Shown in pieces: positions 1 through 9,575 of a DNA stretch of 29,553 bases. The stretch spans positions 1 to 29,553 of the forward strand of contig JAKOGH010000826.1 in NCBI GenBank assembly GCA_024811115.1, in the 5' to 3' direction. Origin of the DNA: Terana coerulea. Its lineage: Eukaryota > Basidiomycota > Agaricomycetes > Polyporales > Phanerochaetaceae. The notes beneath the pieces were generated by a model that was given only the letters and a program-made list of their open reading frames with translations, ran no database searches and was not told where the DNA came from. The translations under genes and the position numbers were made by a program. Each line of letters begins with the position of its first letter. The first letter of the stretch is position 1.

Positions 1-1385
1 CCGAGCCTAATCGCGTGCCCTCTTCTACCGCGGCCTCGGCTTCCTGAGATGGATGCGAGCGCTTGTAAAGCTCTGCGATGAATTCCGTTGTGTTGAATAG
101 TACGGGGAACCAGCCTATCCATGCACTAACGGAGGTTATAGGGGAGAAATCTGCGACAAGTTAAGCACACTTACAAAAATTGAATAAAGCACTACATAAC
201 GTCAGTCAGGTCAGATACGCACCCCATATGAAAATAAAGATGACTCACAATTTGCTTAATTGTACTTGGTAACGTCCGTATATTGGAGAAGATCTGCGCA
301 ACTCCTTCTTCAAACCCACATTGGTTTTTCTTTGGCATTATCAGCATTCACGGCTGAAAATAGAGGAATCAATCGCGCACTTCGAGCTAACCACGACTCT
401 TTCTTTGGTGCAGTACGCTGTGACACCATGCGTGAACACGAGCAGAAAGGACCCAACGACGGAGAGAACTTCGAGCTCAGTGTTCCCAAGAAATGGGAGG
501 ACCTTCGTCATGTCCACATTTCCTCTGCAGAGCGAGAGTCAGTGCTGAGGTGACAGTCTGGGACAGTAGGCGTACACGAAATACCCCGCTACGCTACCAA
601 ACCCTAGCATACGAGCGGCCCACGCATTCCCGTCTGGCTGATCAGACGCTGGTAGGGTATCCACAAGAAGAGCTCGATCCACGGCTTGCACTGTCGCATT
701 ATTCAATGTCTTATAAGTGTAATAGTGAATCTTGGCCCACCAGCATTGATTGAGAAATCAATCGTAAATATGGCAAAGATTGCCATACATATCGTCAGAA
801 CGCCGTGCTAAGCCAATAACCGTTCGTTGAGACTGGACTAGAGCAAACTGCTTAAAGTCTTGATTCACATACCGCAGCTGACCCCACGAAGTGAATATGC
901 TTGCAAATGGTTTGGTGAAGCCAAGCAACAGCATGGCGCACAGGCAAATCATAACTCCGGCAAGCATGTATGGTCTCCTTCTTCCAAAGCGAGACTTTGA
1001 GCTATCCGCCAGTACACCTACATGAAGGTTGAGGCCTCAGTGAGGAAGGACGAGACAATCACGCACCAATGAGGGGCTGAACAATTAACCCAGATATTGG
1101 TCCCGCCAGGAAGACCATAGCCACTGCAGATTTTGAGAGGCCTAATGATATGAGGTATGGCGTGCCTACGGACATCCTGAGTTTCAGAGAGTATCAACTT
1201 GGAACGACAAGCACACGCACCATACGACATCTCCACCGACCAGAGCACTTGTACCCCCAACAGCCCGACGGTCAGTGCGGGTAGCTGAAGCCATCTTGGA
1301 CCCAGTATCTTTGACACTCCGGCCAATTGTACATCGTCCGCGTGCCCCCTTCCTCAGCGATTGGTAGCGCAGAAAAGCCCGTCAT
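1..1385 (-). CDS. Sucrose/alpha-glucoside transporter, SUT/GPH-type major facilitator (5' part, runs off window)
   Basis: Imports sugar with protons across the plasma membrane (family role). Likely exons on the minus strand: 1385-1221, 1165-1067, 1017-about 873, 807-741, 690-576, 524-381, 329-249, 191-175 (17 nt) and 125 to the window edge. The spliced reading gives LPALTVGLLGVQVLWSVEMSYG, PYLISLGLSKS, the loop VLADSSKSRFGRRRP typical of SUT carriers, then FSINAVQAVDRALLVDTLP, GNVDMTKVLPFLG and AWIGWFPVLF. Most exon phases fit. Three places do not: no clean start codon in frame (1385 ATG needs a one-base shift in the G run near 1350), the donor near 868-873 is uncertain, and exon 329-249 needs one more base near 292 (GLKKELR then QIFSNIR). 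The gene may therefore be decaying, or the sequence may hold errors. The 3' half lies outside. Confidence 0.75.
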
Positions 1386-1899
1386 GAGGCTCCTGTCGGC
1401 CAAGTGTGTGTTCAGATTGACATGTATTTCAGAGGTTCGGTGGTTGTTTGCAATCAAGATGCTATGGGGCAGTGTACCGTAGAGTATAGAATAGCCCAGG
1501 GTGATGGAGATACAGGGAAGAGAAGAGAGACTGCCGCCTGTAATGGGTGTTTGAACTTGGGTTGAACTGAGACCAGCTGCGCTGTGCCCAGCCTGGTGAC
1601 GTCTCAAACGCTCGCGGTCAAGCTTCGGGCGTTTGTGACCTCGCGCGTCAATGGCACCTAAGTAGGTCTCTCCGTTCCGAGGTAGCGATGTTGATCCGAT
1701 CATTCGGCTTGTGCCACGTCGTGCTGCTTCCGTTTTGGGCCAGCATGTGGAAAGTCGTGTTTTGCGCGCGACGACCATCGTCACCGCGGACCACGACTCG
1801 AAGTTGAACTTGCAGTGGGGCCTTTCGCGGCACCTTCTCAGGCTCATTTCCGTCCTTGGTTATCTCAACGAGGCTCGCATCTTAACGAATCCGCCTGCC
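1386..1899. other. Divergent intergenic region
   Basis: About 510 nt separate the minus-strand sugar transporter from the plus-strand membrane protein gene. Open frames exist on both strands but none resembles a known protein. The stretch probably carries both promoters; I see no clear TATA box. Confidence 0.5.
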
Positions 1900-3436
1900 A
1901 TGACTGTCACCGTTCTCGCCTCCTTCTCGCTGCTTGCGCTGGTCGTGACTGCTCGCCCCCTGATACCAAACTCAAATGACGCCGCTCGGACGTAAGCCTC
2001 AAGTCTTCATCAATTTAGAAACTGCTCATGTTTTTCTTTGCGAACATTAAGCGATCTGCCGTCTTTGGAAGTGCGAAACGCTGTGCAGTCGGTATTTGAG
2101 TCTCGCGTAGAGTAAGTCAGTCAATTTGGCTCGTGGGCTTTGTGTCTCTTATTCCGTATATAGGCAACCAGCGGAATGTCTTAATTGCGAGAACGAGCAT
2201 GTAGAGCTTCATGTCACCTCTGCCGAAGTACAGAACGCCGTACTCTCCAAGCTGGACAATCTCCATGCCCTAAAAGCTCTCGTACCTTTGGACTCCATTG
2301 GTCCCCACTCCGAGGATGAGAAGAAACTCTACGAAATGCTCACAAGTGTCGTGGCGTCTGGCCGAACCCCCAGCTTGAACGATATCGACGGGGACGAGCT
2401 GGTACCCGCCAACTCCGGTCTAGAAGACCTCAGTGAACGAGTTGGCCTTACGATGAATGAAACACGGCCCAACAACCCGAACGATCCTTTTGCTGTTGTT
2501 GACTCCGGCAGCCTTGTTACACTCGGTTTATCCTGCGTGGCTGCGGCATTGGCCCTGACCTGCATTGCTGGCCTGCTTTACCTGCAATATGCTCTCAAGA
2601 GCATGTACCCAACTCTCAATATGACATGGGAAGGTCTTCCGCGTGCAGAGAAACAGCCAATTTGTGAAGCTTCGACAAATCACTCCGACGACGAATCTGG
2701 AGAACATCCTGGAGAGAAACTGGGCCTATTGTTCCTGGATGTGGAAGCCCCGCAACAGGGCTCGGTTGTCATTTCTACGGACGAGACATGCAGTAATGAA
2801 AAGGTTAATTATCTTTCTGAAGACGAGGAATTCGATGAACAGAGCGAGAAGTTCCACGACGCAGAAACTTCATTCTATACGCAGCTCAACCCGAGTCTTC
2901 CGACCATATCAGTCTCAGAACATCCCGATCCAGACCTCCTCCCCTTGCCAAACTTCGAGGTCTCGACACCCTACTCTACACCTCCTCATACCCCTCCCAG
3001 AACCCTTCGCCGCATCCCCAGTCACCTCCAGATGCGAGATGGGACTCCTACGTCGCCTCTGAGCAAACCGGCCTGGTCCCTCCGTGCGTCCGATGCGCCG
3101 GCACTCGGGCTCGCCAGTCCTTCAGCCTCTCCGATGATGCGTGCGCTCTCTCCCCTTCCTGTCTCCCTCCCAACGTCTACCACTCCGCTTCCAATCCCTG
3201 GTGCCTTCATACCCGATGAAGAGCAGGCCGTCTCTGCGCGGCCTACGCCTCGTCGCGCGTATCGCGCTCCAGTGCCCGAACTCGACATTGCCTTTGCCAT
3301 GCAGCTTCGTCCCGGGTTGGGTCTGGGCTCCGATCCTGCGTGGCTCGTCAGGTTTTTGATGACCATGTTTGGGTGGATGACGGTTCTCATTGGAGGCACC
3401 GGGGGCAGGACGCCTAATCGGAGAATGATTGCCTAA
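1900..3436 (+). CDS. Unrecognised secreted-entry, single-pass membrane protein (474 aa)
   Basis: Exons 1900-1991, 2052-2111 and 2164-3436; introns of 60 and 52 nt with good GT-AG borders keep the frame and give 474 residues. The start at 1900 is chosen because it opens directly with a signal peptide (MTVTVLASFSLLALVVTARP). An acidic lumenal or outer region follows with a CxxC (ECLNCE), then a strong membrane segment at about residues 167-194 (VTLGLSCVAAALALTCIAGL). After it comes an acidic, then Ser/Thr/Pro-rich tail with TPPHTPPRT-like stretches that look phosphorylatable. The last 31 residues are hydrophobic again (WLVRFLMTMFGWMTVLIGG) and may re-enter the membrane. I do not recognise a family. 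Signal peptide plus one membrane helix predicts an outside N-terminus and a cytosolic tail. Confidence 0.72.
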
Positions 3437-3947
3437 ACACCTATCCACAGTCATTCACAGTCGTTGAACCCCGTCTTTCCGTTCCTCGACGCCCCATCCA
3501 CCCTTCGAAGCTCAACCACACCTTGCTCCGCACATGTATCCACTTCCGATCCTCTTGTGCAATCAATTTCAACTGCACCTTGTCGCCAACTGTTCCATCC
3601 GCCTTTCCGCCATCTCTTCGCACTTTTCCCCAGCAATGTCAACAACTCGCCACTTATTATTGCAACACCACACTCTCATTTTTGCATTTCATACCCCACA
3701 CAGCGTCACGTCAGTCATTCATACCAACATGTTGTTCGCTGCATCACCACATGGATTCTCGGATCGCTCTGGACCATATCCTACTGCACATAGCTGTCGT
3801 ATAGTTCAGTCCCGTAATCTCATCCTTGGAATTGATTGTTGTTTGATATACAGCCCACGCAATACGGAGCTTGGTAGTTTCGGGGATATAGCATTCGTTA
3901 CAAGTTCTGCACCGATCACTTACCAGTGCCGACCCCTGGACTTACAC
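3437..3947. other. Gene-free spacer, pyrimidine-rich
   Basis: This stretch lies between the 3' ends of a plus-strand gene and the minus-strand hemF remnant. It is C/T-rich on the plus strand and holds only open frames without recognisable content; it probably contains the 3' untranslated parts of both. Confidence 0.5.
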
Positions 3948-4731
3948 TCACTCCCTCGGCTTCTGCAGCACCTCCACCATTCGCCTTTCCTCACTCTCCT
4001 CGCCTTCCACTCCCATATCCGACATGTATTCCCAGCGGACCGTCTCTGGCAAACTCATCAACACATTCTCGGCCTGAACCCCGGGTGCCGCGAGACCGAA
4101 CTTGGTGCCCCGGTCATACACTAAGTTGAACTCAACGTAACGACCCCGACGCAGCAATTGCCACCTGCGCTTGCGCTCGTCCGAGGGCGACCCGAGCCGC
4201 CATTCGAGAACGGGCAGGCAGGACGGAACGAAGGCGTCGCCGCACGCCTTGATGAACTCGAAGATCTCGTCGGACGTCTGTGGCCGAACGGCAGCATTGT
4301 CTAAGAGCAGAGAGTTCGGCTCGTCGCACAGGTCGTCGAAGCGAATGCCGCCAACGCCTTTGTGCTCCCCTCGGTGTTTGATGAAGAAGTAGTCATTGCA
4401 TGACTTCTTGAATGCGGGATACAGTTCTGGACCATGCTTATTGCATACAGCTCTGAGGATCTCATGGAAGTGGATAACATCGTCTTCGAAGAGATAATTC
4501 GGCGTGAGGTCGGTGATGCCTCCAAACCACCACCCCAATATCTTCGCGTCTGTGTCCCTGGACTCCGTAATCTCGCAGTACCGGTAATTTGCGTGAACTG
4601 TAGGGGCGCTGGGGTTTCTTGCATGAATGACGAGGCTAATACCCCCGCAAAGAAGGGGAGGCATCCGGTGTTGCCAGGATTGTACTGCAGGGACGAGTGC
4701 TCTGTCGCCATCTGCTTGACCGCCGCGGGTG

Positions 4732-4740
4732 GGAGCATGC
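4732..4740. repeat. Left target-site duplication (GGAGCATGC)
   Basis: Nine bases directly before the element are repeated exactly directly after it at 5044-5052. On the coding strand this is GCATGCTCC, part of the hemF codons for ML. Confidence 0.88.
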
Positions 4741-5043
4741 TAGTCTCCCTAGGCAGACCTTTAAATCTTTGATATAAGGTCTGCACTAATTTGACGCCCC
4801 TTGGCAGAGGGGGATAGCCTTTTAGGAAGGCACTTTTACCGTCACTTTCCATCTCCTCCCGCACCTCAGCGAGCACAACGGGGACGTACAGCTTCTCAGA
4901 AGGCTTCATGAGCCTGCTGGTACTTGCACTGGCCCATCTTCAGCGTACAGAGACAACTCCTCCCGCAAGCGGGCCTGTCCGGGTGCCTTCCTAAAAGGCT
5001 ATTGGACCCCATCTGCCAGGGGGCGTCAAATTGGTACAGACTA
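4741..5043. mobile_element. 303-bp MITE-like terminal-inverted-repeat element inside hemF
   Basis: The two ends are inverted copies of about 55-60 bp: 4780-4833 and 4983-5043 share AATTTGACGCCCC, GGCAGA and ATAGCCTTTTAGGAAGGCAC when one is reverse-complemented. The outermost bases are TAGTCT on both sides. The left end has about 37 extra bases (4747-4779) that form their own small inverted repeat (GCAGACCTT / AAGGTCTGC). The element is bracketed by a perfect 9-bp direct repeat, GGAGCATGC. Taking out the element and one copy rejoins the hemF codons exactly. It has no transposase. A 9-bp duplication suits Mutator-like elements, but I do not recognise the family. Confidence 0.88.
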
Positions 5044-5052
5044 GGAGCATGC
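5044..5052. repeat. Right target-site duplication (GGAGCATGC)
   Basis: Exact copy of 4732-4740, directly after the right inverted terminus. Confidence 0.88.
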
Positions 5053-5182
5053 CATGGATCATAGAAATGTTCACGCCTGCATTTTCGAGGACGGAGCTTG
5101 GATGGTCTGGTGCGGTAAAGGTACACGAGACACCTCGCCCGCAGGACGGTGCACAATGAAAAGAGACTGGACGCACGCTCAA

Positions 5183-5533
5183 AATTAAAATTCCTCAAAT
5201 TAGTTGCAATGATCTTGCCAGTGCCCTCTCAGCGCTGGCAGTGGGACTCTTAGATCTAGAGCGACAAGTCCGAGGGCGAATGAGAAGTGGAGAATTACGT
5301 GAGTAACCACAGCACCTTCCCCATCTGGAGCGCTCCCGAGTTTGATCGGCCGATAACACGTGGTTTCGCTAGAGCCGGCGGGCGCTTCACTGCTCAATGC
5401 CGTCAACTCCGAGTCTGAATTCAAGTGACTGGCTGCTCTATACTCTAACCTTGCTCTACCTCCCGGTTTCTGCTCTCTTTGCGACAGTTGAGTCTCTGGC
5501 ACCTGTGCTCACTGGTGGATAAGCAGTCAGAGT
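5183..5533. other. Divergent region upstream of hemF remnant and ETF-QO
   Basis: About 350 nt between the last recognisable hemF codons (minus) and the ETF-QO start (plus). The missing N-terminal part of hemF should lie here, but no frame matches it. It likely also carries the ETF-QO promoter. Confidence 0.45.
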
Positions 5534-7627
5534 ATGCTCAGAATCGTGAAAAGCTGTCGAAAGACATGTCGTCTACCATCCACACGGCAATTACACTGGA
5601 CCCCTCAACGGCGAAGAGAGTTGTTCAACCCGGATGAGGTTGAGCGTGCTTCAGACGAGGTGGACGTTTGCATTGTCGGGGGTGGACCCGCAGGAATCAG
5701 TGCGGCTATTCGGCTCAAGCAGCTCGAGCAGGAGAAGGGGAAGGAAGTGCGAGTAGTCGTTCTTGAGAAGGGCGCGGAAGTCGGTGAGTGTTCAGCACGA
5801 TGTTTATAAGTGCTTGAGTATACTCACAAGCATTACAGGCTCGCACATACTTTCTGGCGCGGTGATTGAACCTCGAGCTTTGAATGAACTACTGCCAGAT
5901 TGGAGGTCATTACCAGACCATCCGCTGAAGCAACCTGCGGGCGAAAGCTACATGCGGTTCCTCACCGAAACTCGTTCCTTCCCAATACCGCACCCTCCAC
6001 AAATGTCCAACAAGGGCAACTACATTGTATCTCTTTCTCGTGTAACTGCATGGTTAGCCGGCATCGCTGAAGAGATGGGTGTAGAAATCTATCCGGGCTT
6101 CGCAGGCGCAGGTCTTGTATATGGCGAGGACGGCGGTGTTCACGGTGTGCGGACCAACGAAATAGGACTGGACAGGCAAGAGCGAATGAAGGACTCCTTC
6201 GAACCTGGGATGGAATTCCGTGCAAAGGTCACCCTTCTTGCTGAAGGTGCTCATGGATCCCTGTCCAAAGAAGCCATTCGGAGGTACGGCCTCCGAGAAG
6301 GAAAGGATCCTCAGACCTACGGCATTGGTGTGAAGGAAGTGTGGAGAGTGGATCCCAGCAAGTACCGTGCAGGAGAAGTGGTGCACACTATGGGCTGGCC
6401 ATTGGACTGGCGTACGTATGGCGGTGGTTGGGTCTACCATATGAACGACGGGCTCGTATCCTTTGGGTTGGTCATTGGCTTGGACTATGCCAACCCATAC
6501 TTGAGCCCGTACAGGGAACTACAGGTACGGCCTCTCAGCTATTTAATACGTCGCAGGCTGACCGGTATTACAGCGCATGAAACACCACCCCTACTTCCGA
6601 GATCTTCTCTCTGGAGACTCGAGCCGAATAGCGTATGGCGCCCGCACGCTGAACGAAGGCGGCCTCCAGTCCGTCCCCAAGCTGAACTTCCCAGGTGGCG
6701 CACTCATTGGCTGCTCCGCGGGCTTCGTCAACGTCGCAAAGATTAAGGGCACCCATAATGCCATGAAGAGCGGCATGCTCGCTGCTGAAGCCGCGTACGA
6801 CGCCATCCACGAGAACGACGCGCAGGAGGGCAAGGCGACGGACCTCGGCAAGTACGACCAGGACCTGCGCAGCAGCTGGGTGTACGACGACCTGCACGAG
6901 GTGCGAAACCTCCGGCCGTCGTTCAACACGAGTCTCGGCATCTGGGGCGGGATGGCATACTCGGGCGTGGACAGTATGTTCCTGAAGGGCCGCACGCCGT
7001 GGACGTTCCGCAACAACTCGGGTAAGAGCGACGCCGCGCATACGAAGCCTGCGCGCGAGTGCACGCCCATCGAATACCCGCCATTCCAGCCGCCGCTGTC
7101 GACGGACCTCCTCACGAGCTTGGCGCTAACTGGTACAAATCATGCGGAAGACCAGCCGGTGCATCTGCGGGTGCGAAGGTACACGAAGGCAAAGAACACG
7201 GCGGGCAAGGAAGGCCAGACCGTGACACCTCCCGCAAAGGAGACCTTCGTGGAAGGCCCTGAGGTGCGAAGGGAGCACACGCGTGTAAATGTTGACGATT
7301 ATGCTGGTCTACTCGGCCGGGCATGTCCTGCGCAAGTCTACGAGTACGTCGAGGATGAGGCGGCACAAGGCACCGAAGGCGACGGTTGGGGTGGTAAGAA
7401 GCTTGTGATCAACTCTCAGGTACGTATCTACATCCTAAGTTGAATGAACTGTCCGTAACACTTACTGTCATCAGAACTGCATTCACTGCAAGCTCTGCGA
7501 CATCAAGGTACCTACCCAAGATATCACCTGGACCGTGCCAGAGGGCGGAGGCGGACCCAAGTACAGTGCGTAGATTGGCTATGTCTATTTTGCAAAGTAG
7601 CTGACATCGTCTTCAGCCATCACATAG
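5534..7627 (+). CDS. CIR2: Electron transfer flavoprotein:ubiquinone oxidoreductase (mitochondrial)
   Basis: Passes electrons from ETF, reduced by fatty-acid and amino-acid dehydrogenases, to ubiquinone at the inner mitochondrial membrane. Exons 5534-5783, 5839-6524, 6574-7419, 7475-7565 and 7617-7627 join in phase to 627 residues, the normal size (human about 617). The N-terminus is basic with few acids ([20 protein letters not shown]), as in a mitochondrial presequence. The FAD-binding motif [11 protein letters not shown] is at 44-54. Other family blocks are [93 protein letters not shown] and [12 protein letters not shown]. The 4Fe-4S ligands are C563 and C596, C599, C602 ([11 protein letters not shown]). 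The last exon has only 11 nt and gives KYTIT, as in other fungal forms. All key residues are present; the gene looks intact. The human name is ETFDH. Confidence 0.96.
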
Positions 7628-8033
7628 TGTGCTCGCTCTTAGTCGAATGGTACGGGAGGCCGGAGTCAACTTGGTCGAGTGTAATTCTTGGTTTTCTCCA
7701 TGTTTGCACATTCGCTCGAACATAGTATCCCGGATTGCGACGCTGCAACGCAGCCGATATTGGACCATAGCATTCTATATCATTGTCCCGTGGTTCTCAA
7801 CAACGTACACCTAGTAAATATTCTGGTGCCTATGAGGTAATTGAGCACTGTCATTGGGATGAACGTCTAGCATGACTCGTGGTCATAGTCCTAACATTAG
7901 CCTTTATGTAAAATATCACAGAATGTTATACAACAGGTGGACTCCATGTCCTCCGAGATAATAGGTGTACAAACTCGGTACCTGACCTTCGACTCGGACC
8001 GTCTATTCGCCATCCAACCAGGTCAACAGTGCG
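7628..8033. other. Convergent 3' spacer
   Basis: About 400 nt between the stop codons of ETF-QO (plus) and the Spo7-like gene (minus). No coding content is recognised; it should hold both 3' untranslated regions and poly(A) sites. Confidence 0.5.
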
Positions 8034-9194
8034 CTATTCTGATATCGGATCAGCCTCCGGCACACCTTCCGCAGCTACCGCCGTCGTAGTACCCAGCGAG
8101 CTCGCCCCTATGAGTGATGTTCGCCGGGGTTTCCGAGCCATAGGACTCGAGCGTCGAGAAGACGAAGGGGTTCCTGCCGGACTACCTCGCCCTCGCGCTG
8201 CCCCACCTAAGCTACCTGCTCTCGCCAGAGTAGAGCCAACCGGAGTTGCTGTGCCGCTGCCAGCGTTCGCATTCGTTGAACTTGAAGCGGCTGGTGACTT
8301 GATGCGGAGGACTCTGATCATAACCCATCCTAGCCAGGTCGCCTCGTAGGCAGCGCGCTCGCGCTCTTCTCGCACTCGCTCGAACTTGTTGCGGTAGCGT
8401 TCGTAGGAGTCGCGGAACGAGCGGTCCACTCGCGACGAGAAGATGAGTTCGCCACGGGGATTGGAGGAGGGTGGGATGGGGGTTATGGGCACAGAGGTGC
8501 TGCGCTTATCTGGGCGATTTGGCGAAGGTGTGCGACGTTTCCCTTCTGTGTCTATCGTAGGTGGTGGCGAAGGCGGTGTGCGGGCAAATAATGCTGAGAA
8601 AGGATTAAACGGCAGCTTGGAGCGTAATGGGAGTTGGCGAACGTTCAGGTACATGTTCAGGTTCCGAAGAGCCTTATTGGCATGTGGTACGTATCTTGGA
8701 CAAACGTGAGCTGAAGCGTCGTCACATACACAGCGCAGACCGACACTCACTTGTTCGCATACCCAATCTTCTCCGCATACAACCCACTCAAGAAGAACAG
8801 AGCAAGCGTGGTCACAGAGACACACAACAGTCCTAAGGCGAGGAACGGATGCACTTTGACGTCGACATTAGGGCCATAGATGTCCGGCAGTATCCGTCGC
8901 AGCAGCCATGTATACGGTAAGGAGAGAAAATTGCTTTGCAGAACGACTTCTGAGAGAAGGAATGCGATGATGAGGAGCAGCTGGGCAAGAAACACTGCCG
9001 ACCGACCGTTAGCCTGCTGGGATGGGAGGAAGCTGGCCGGAGCACCCACGCTGATAGCGATGCTTTCTACGGTTTAGACTGGCTGCATTAGACTTCAAAC
9101 GCTCTTCGAATAAGAGCAGATCTCGATAAGTCCCGGAGTCGTTGGGTGGATGGTACGAGCCGTTCTTTGGGATGGAAGTGAGCCGAGGTGGCAT
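8034..9194 (-). CDS. SPO7: Spo7-like regulatory subunit of the Nem1-Spo7 phosphatase
   Basis: Spo7 holds the Nem1 phosphatase at the nuclear/ER membrane; together they dephosphorylate lipin (Pah1) and steer phosphatidate toward triacylglycerol. Exons 9194-9050, 8994-8751 and 8694-8034, with introns of 55 and 56 nt, give 349 residues. The hallmark is TYRDLLLFEERLKSNAASL followed by RRKHRYQLFLAQLLLIIAFLL; the Leu of YQL is formed across the first splice. Two membrane segments lie at about 50-68 and 98-120 (HPFLALGLLCVSVTTLALFF) with a short loop between them, the usual hairpin. Then come YANKYVPHANKALRNLN and the conserved RQLPLRSKLPFNPFS. The C-terminal half is Ser/Pro/Ala-rich and low in complexity, with a basic helix around EERERAAYEATWLGWV. 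Intact. Confidence 0.9.
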
Positions 9195-9575
9195 ATAACT
9201 TGACAGGCAGTGAACAGTTCAGTTTCAGATTGCCTCAGCTATGCGTTTGAGGGTCCTGACGGCAGTACAGGTGGAGAATTGGGCCTACGTAGAGAGGAGG
9301 TGGTAGTAGAGGACAGACCGCCGCGGAGCTTACGGGCGAAACACGCGCACTCCAGATTGATCGCAAGTAGCGCCATGCACCTTGCTTTGACCGTACACGT
9401 GAAAACACCTCGAGCTCAACTTTGTCAGGACTGGCTTGGAACTGGCATTCAAGATCAAAAATAGAGAGATATAGTAGGAAAATTATTACAAATGGTAGGA
9501 TGATGATGTAGGATTAAATGGCGCAAGATTATATGTCGTCGTACTTGAGACTGATCAATGACAGTTAACGTGAAC
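9195..9575. other. Spacer between two minus-strand genes
   Basis: About 380 nt: the Spo7-like promoter side and the 3' flank of the MYND gene. A purine-rich AT tract (about 9460-9530) lies here. No coding content is recognised. Confidence 0.45.

Larger units (their letters stand above)
3948..5182 (-). pseudogene. HEM13: Coproporphyrinogen III oxidase, interrupted and frameshifted
   Basis: The family decarboxylates coproporphyrinogen III oxidatively in heme synthesis (HemF type, oxygen-dependent). Three blocks are visible on the minus strand: GRGVSC..VLENAGVNISMIHG (about 5143-5045), MLPPAAVKQM..GCLPFF (about 4740-4651), and a long open part from GGISLVIHARNP to VLQKPRE (about 4650-3951) with NYRY, WWFGG, DLTP, FFIKHRGE, RRGRYVEFNLVYDRGTKFGL and SLPETVRWEYM. 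Three defects are seen. A 303-bp element with a 9-bp duplication splits IHG from LPPAAVKQM and brings stop codons. One base is missing from the G run near 4649, between LPFFA and GGIS. Conserved residues are changed (WWFGGI for WWFGGG, LTPN for LTPY/S, GIRFDDLC for GIFFDDLD). It stops at PRE, two residues before the usual Trp-containing end. A start and first exon were not found. Confidence 0.85.

Noticed and set aside
8443..8709. Plus-strand frame rich in Gly and Arg
   Set aside because: It is the antisense shadow of the low-complexity Ser/Pro-rich part of the Spo7-like gene.
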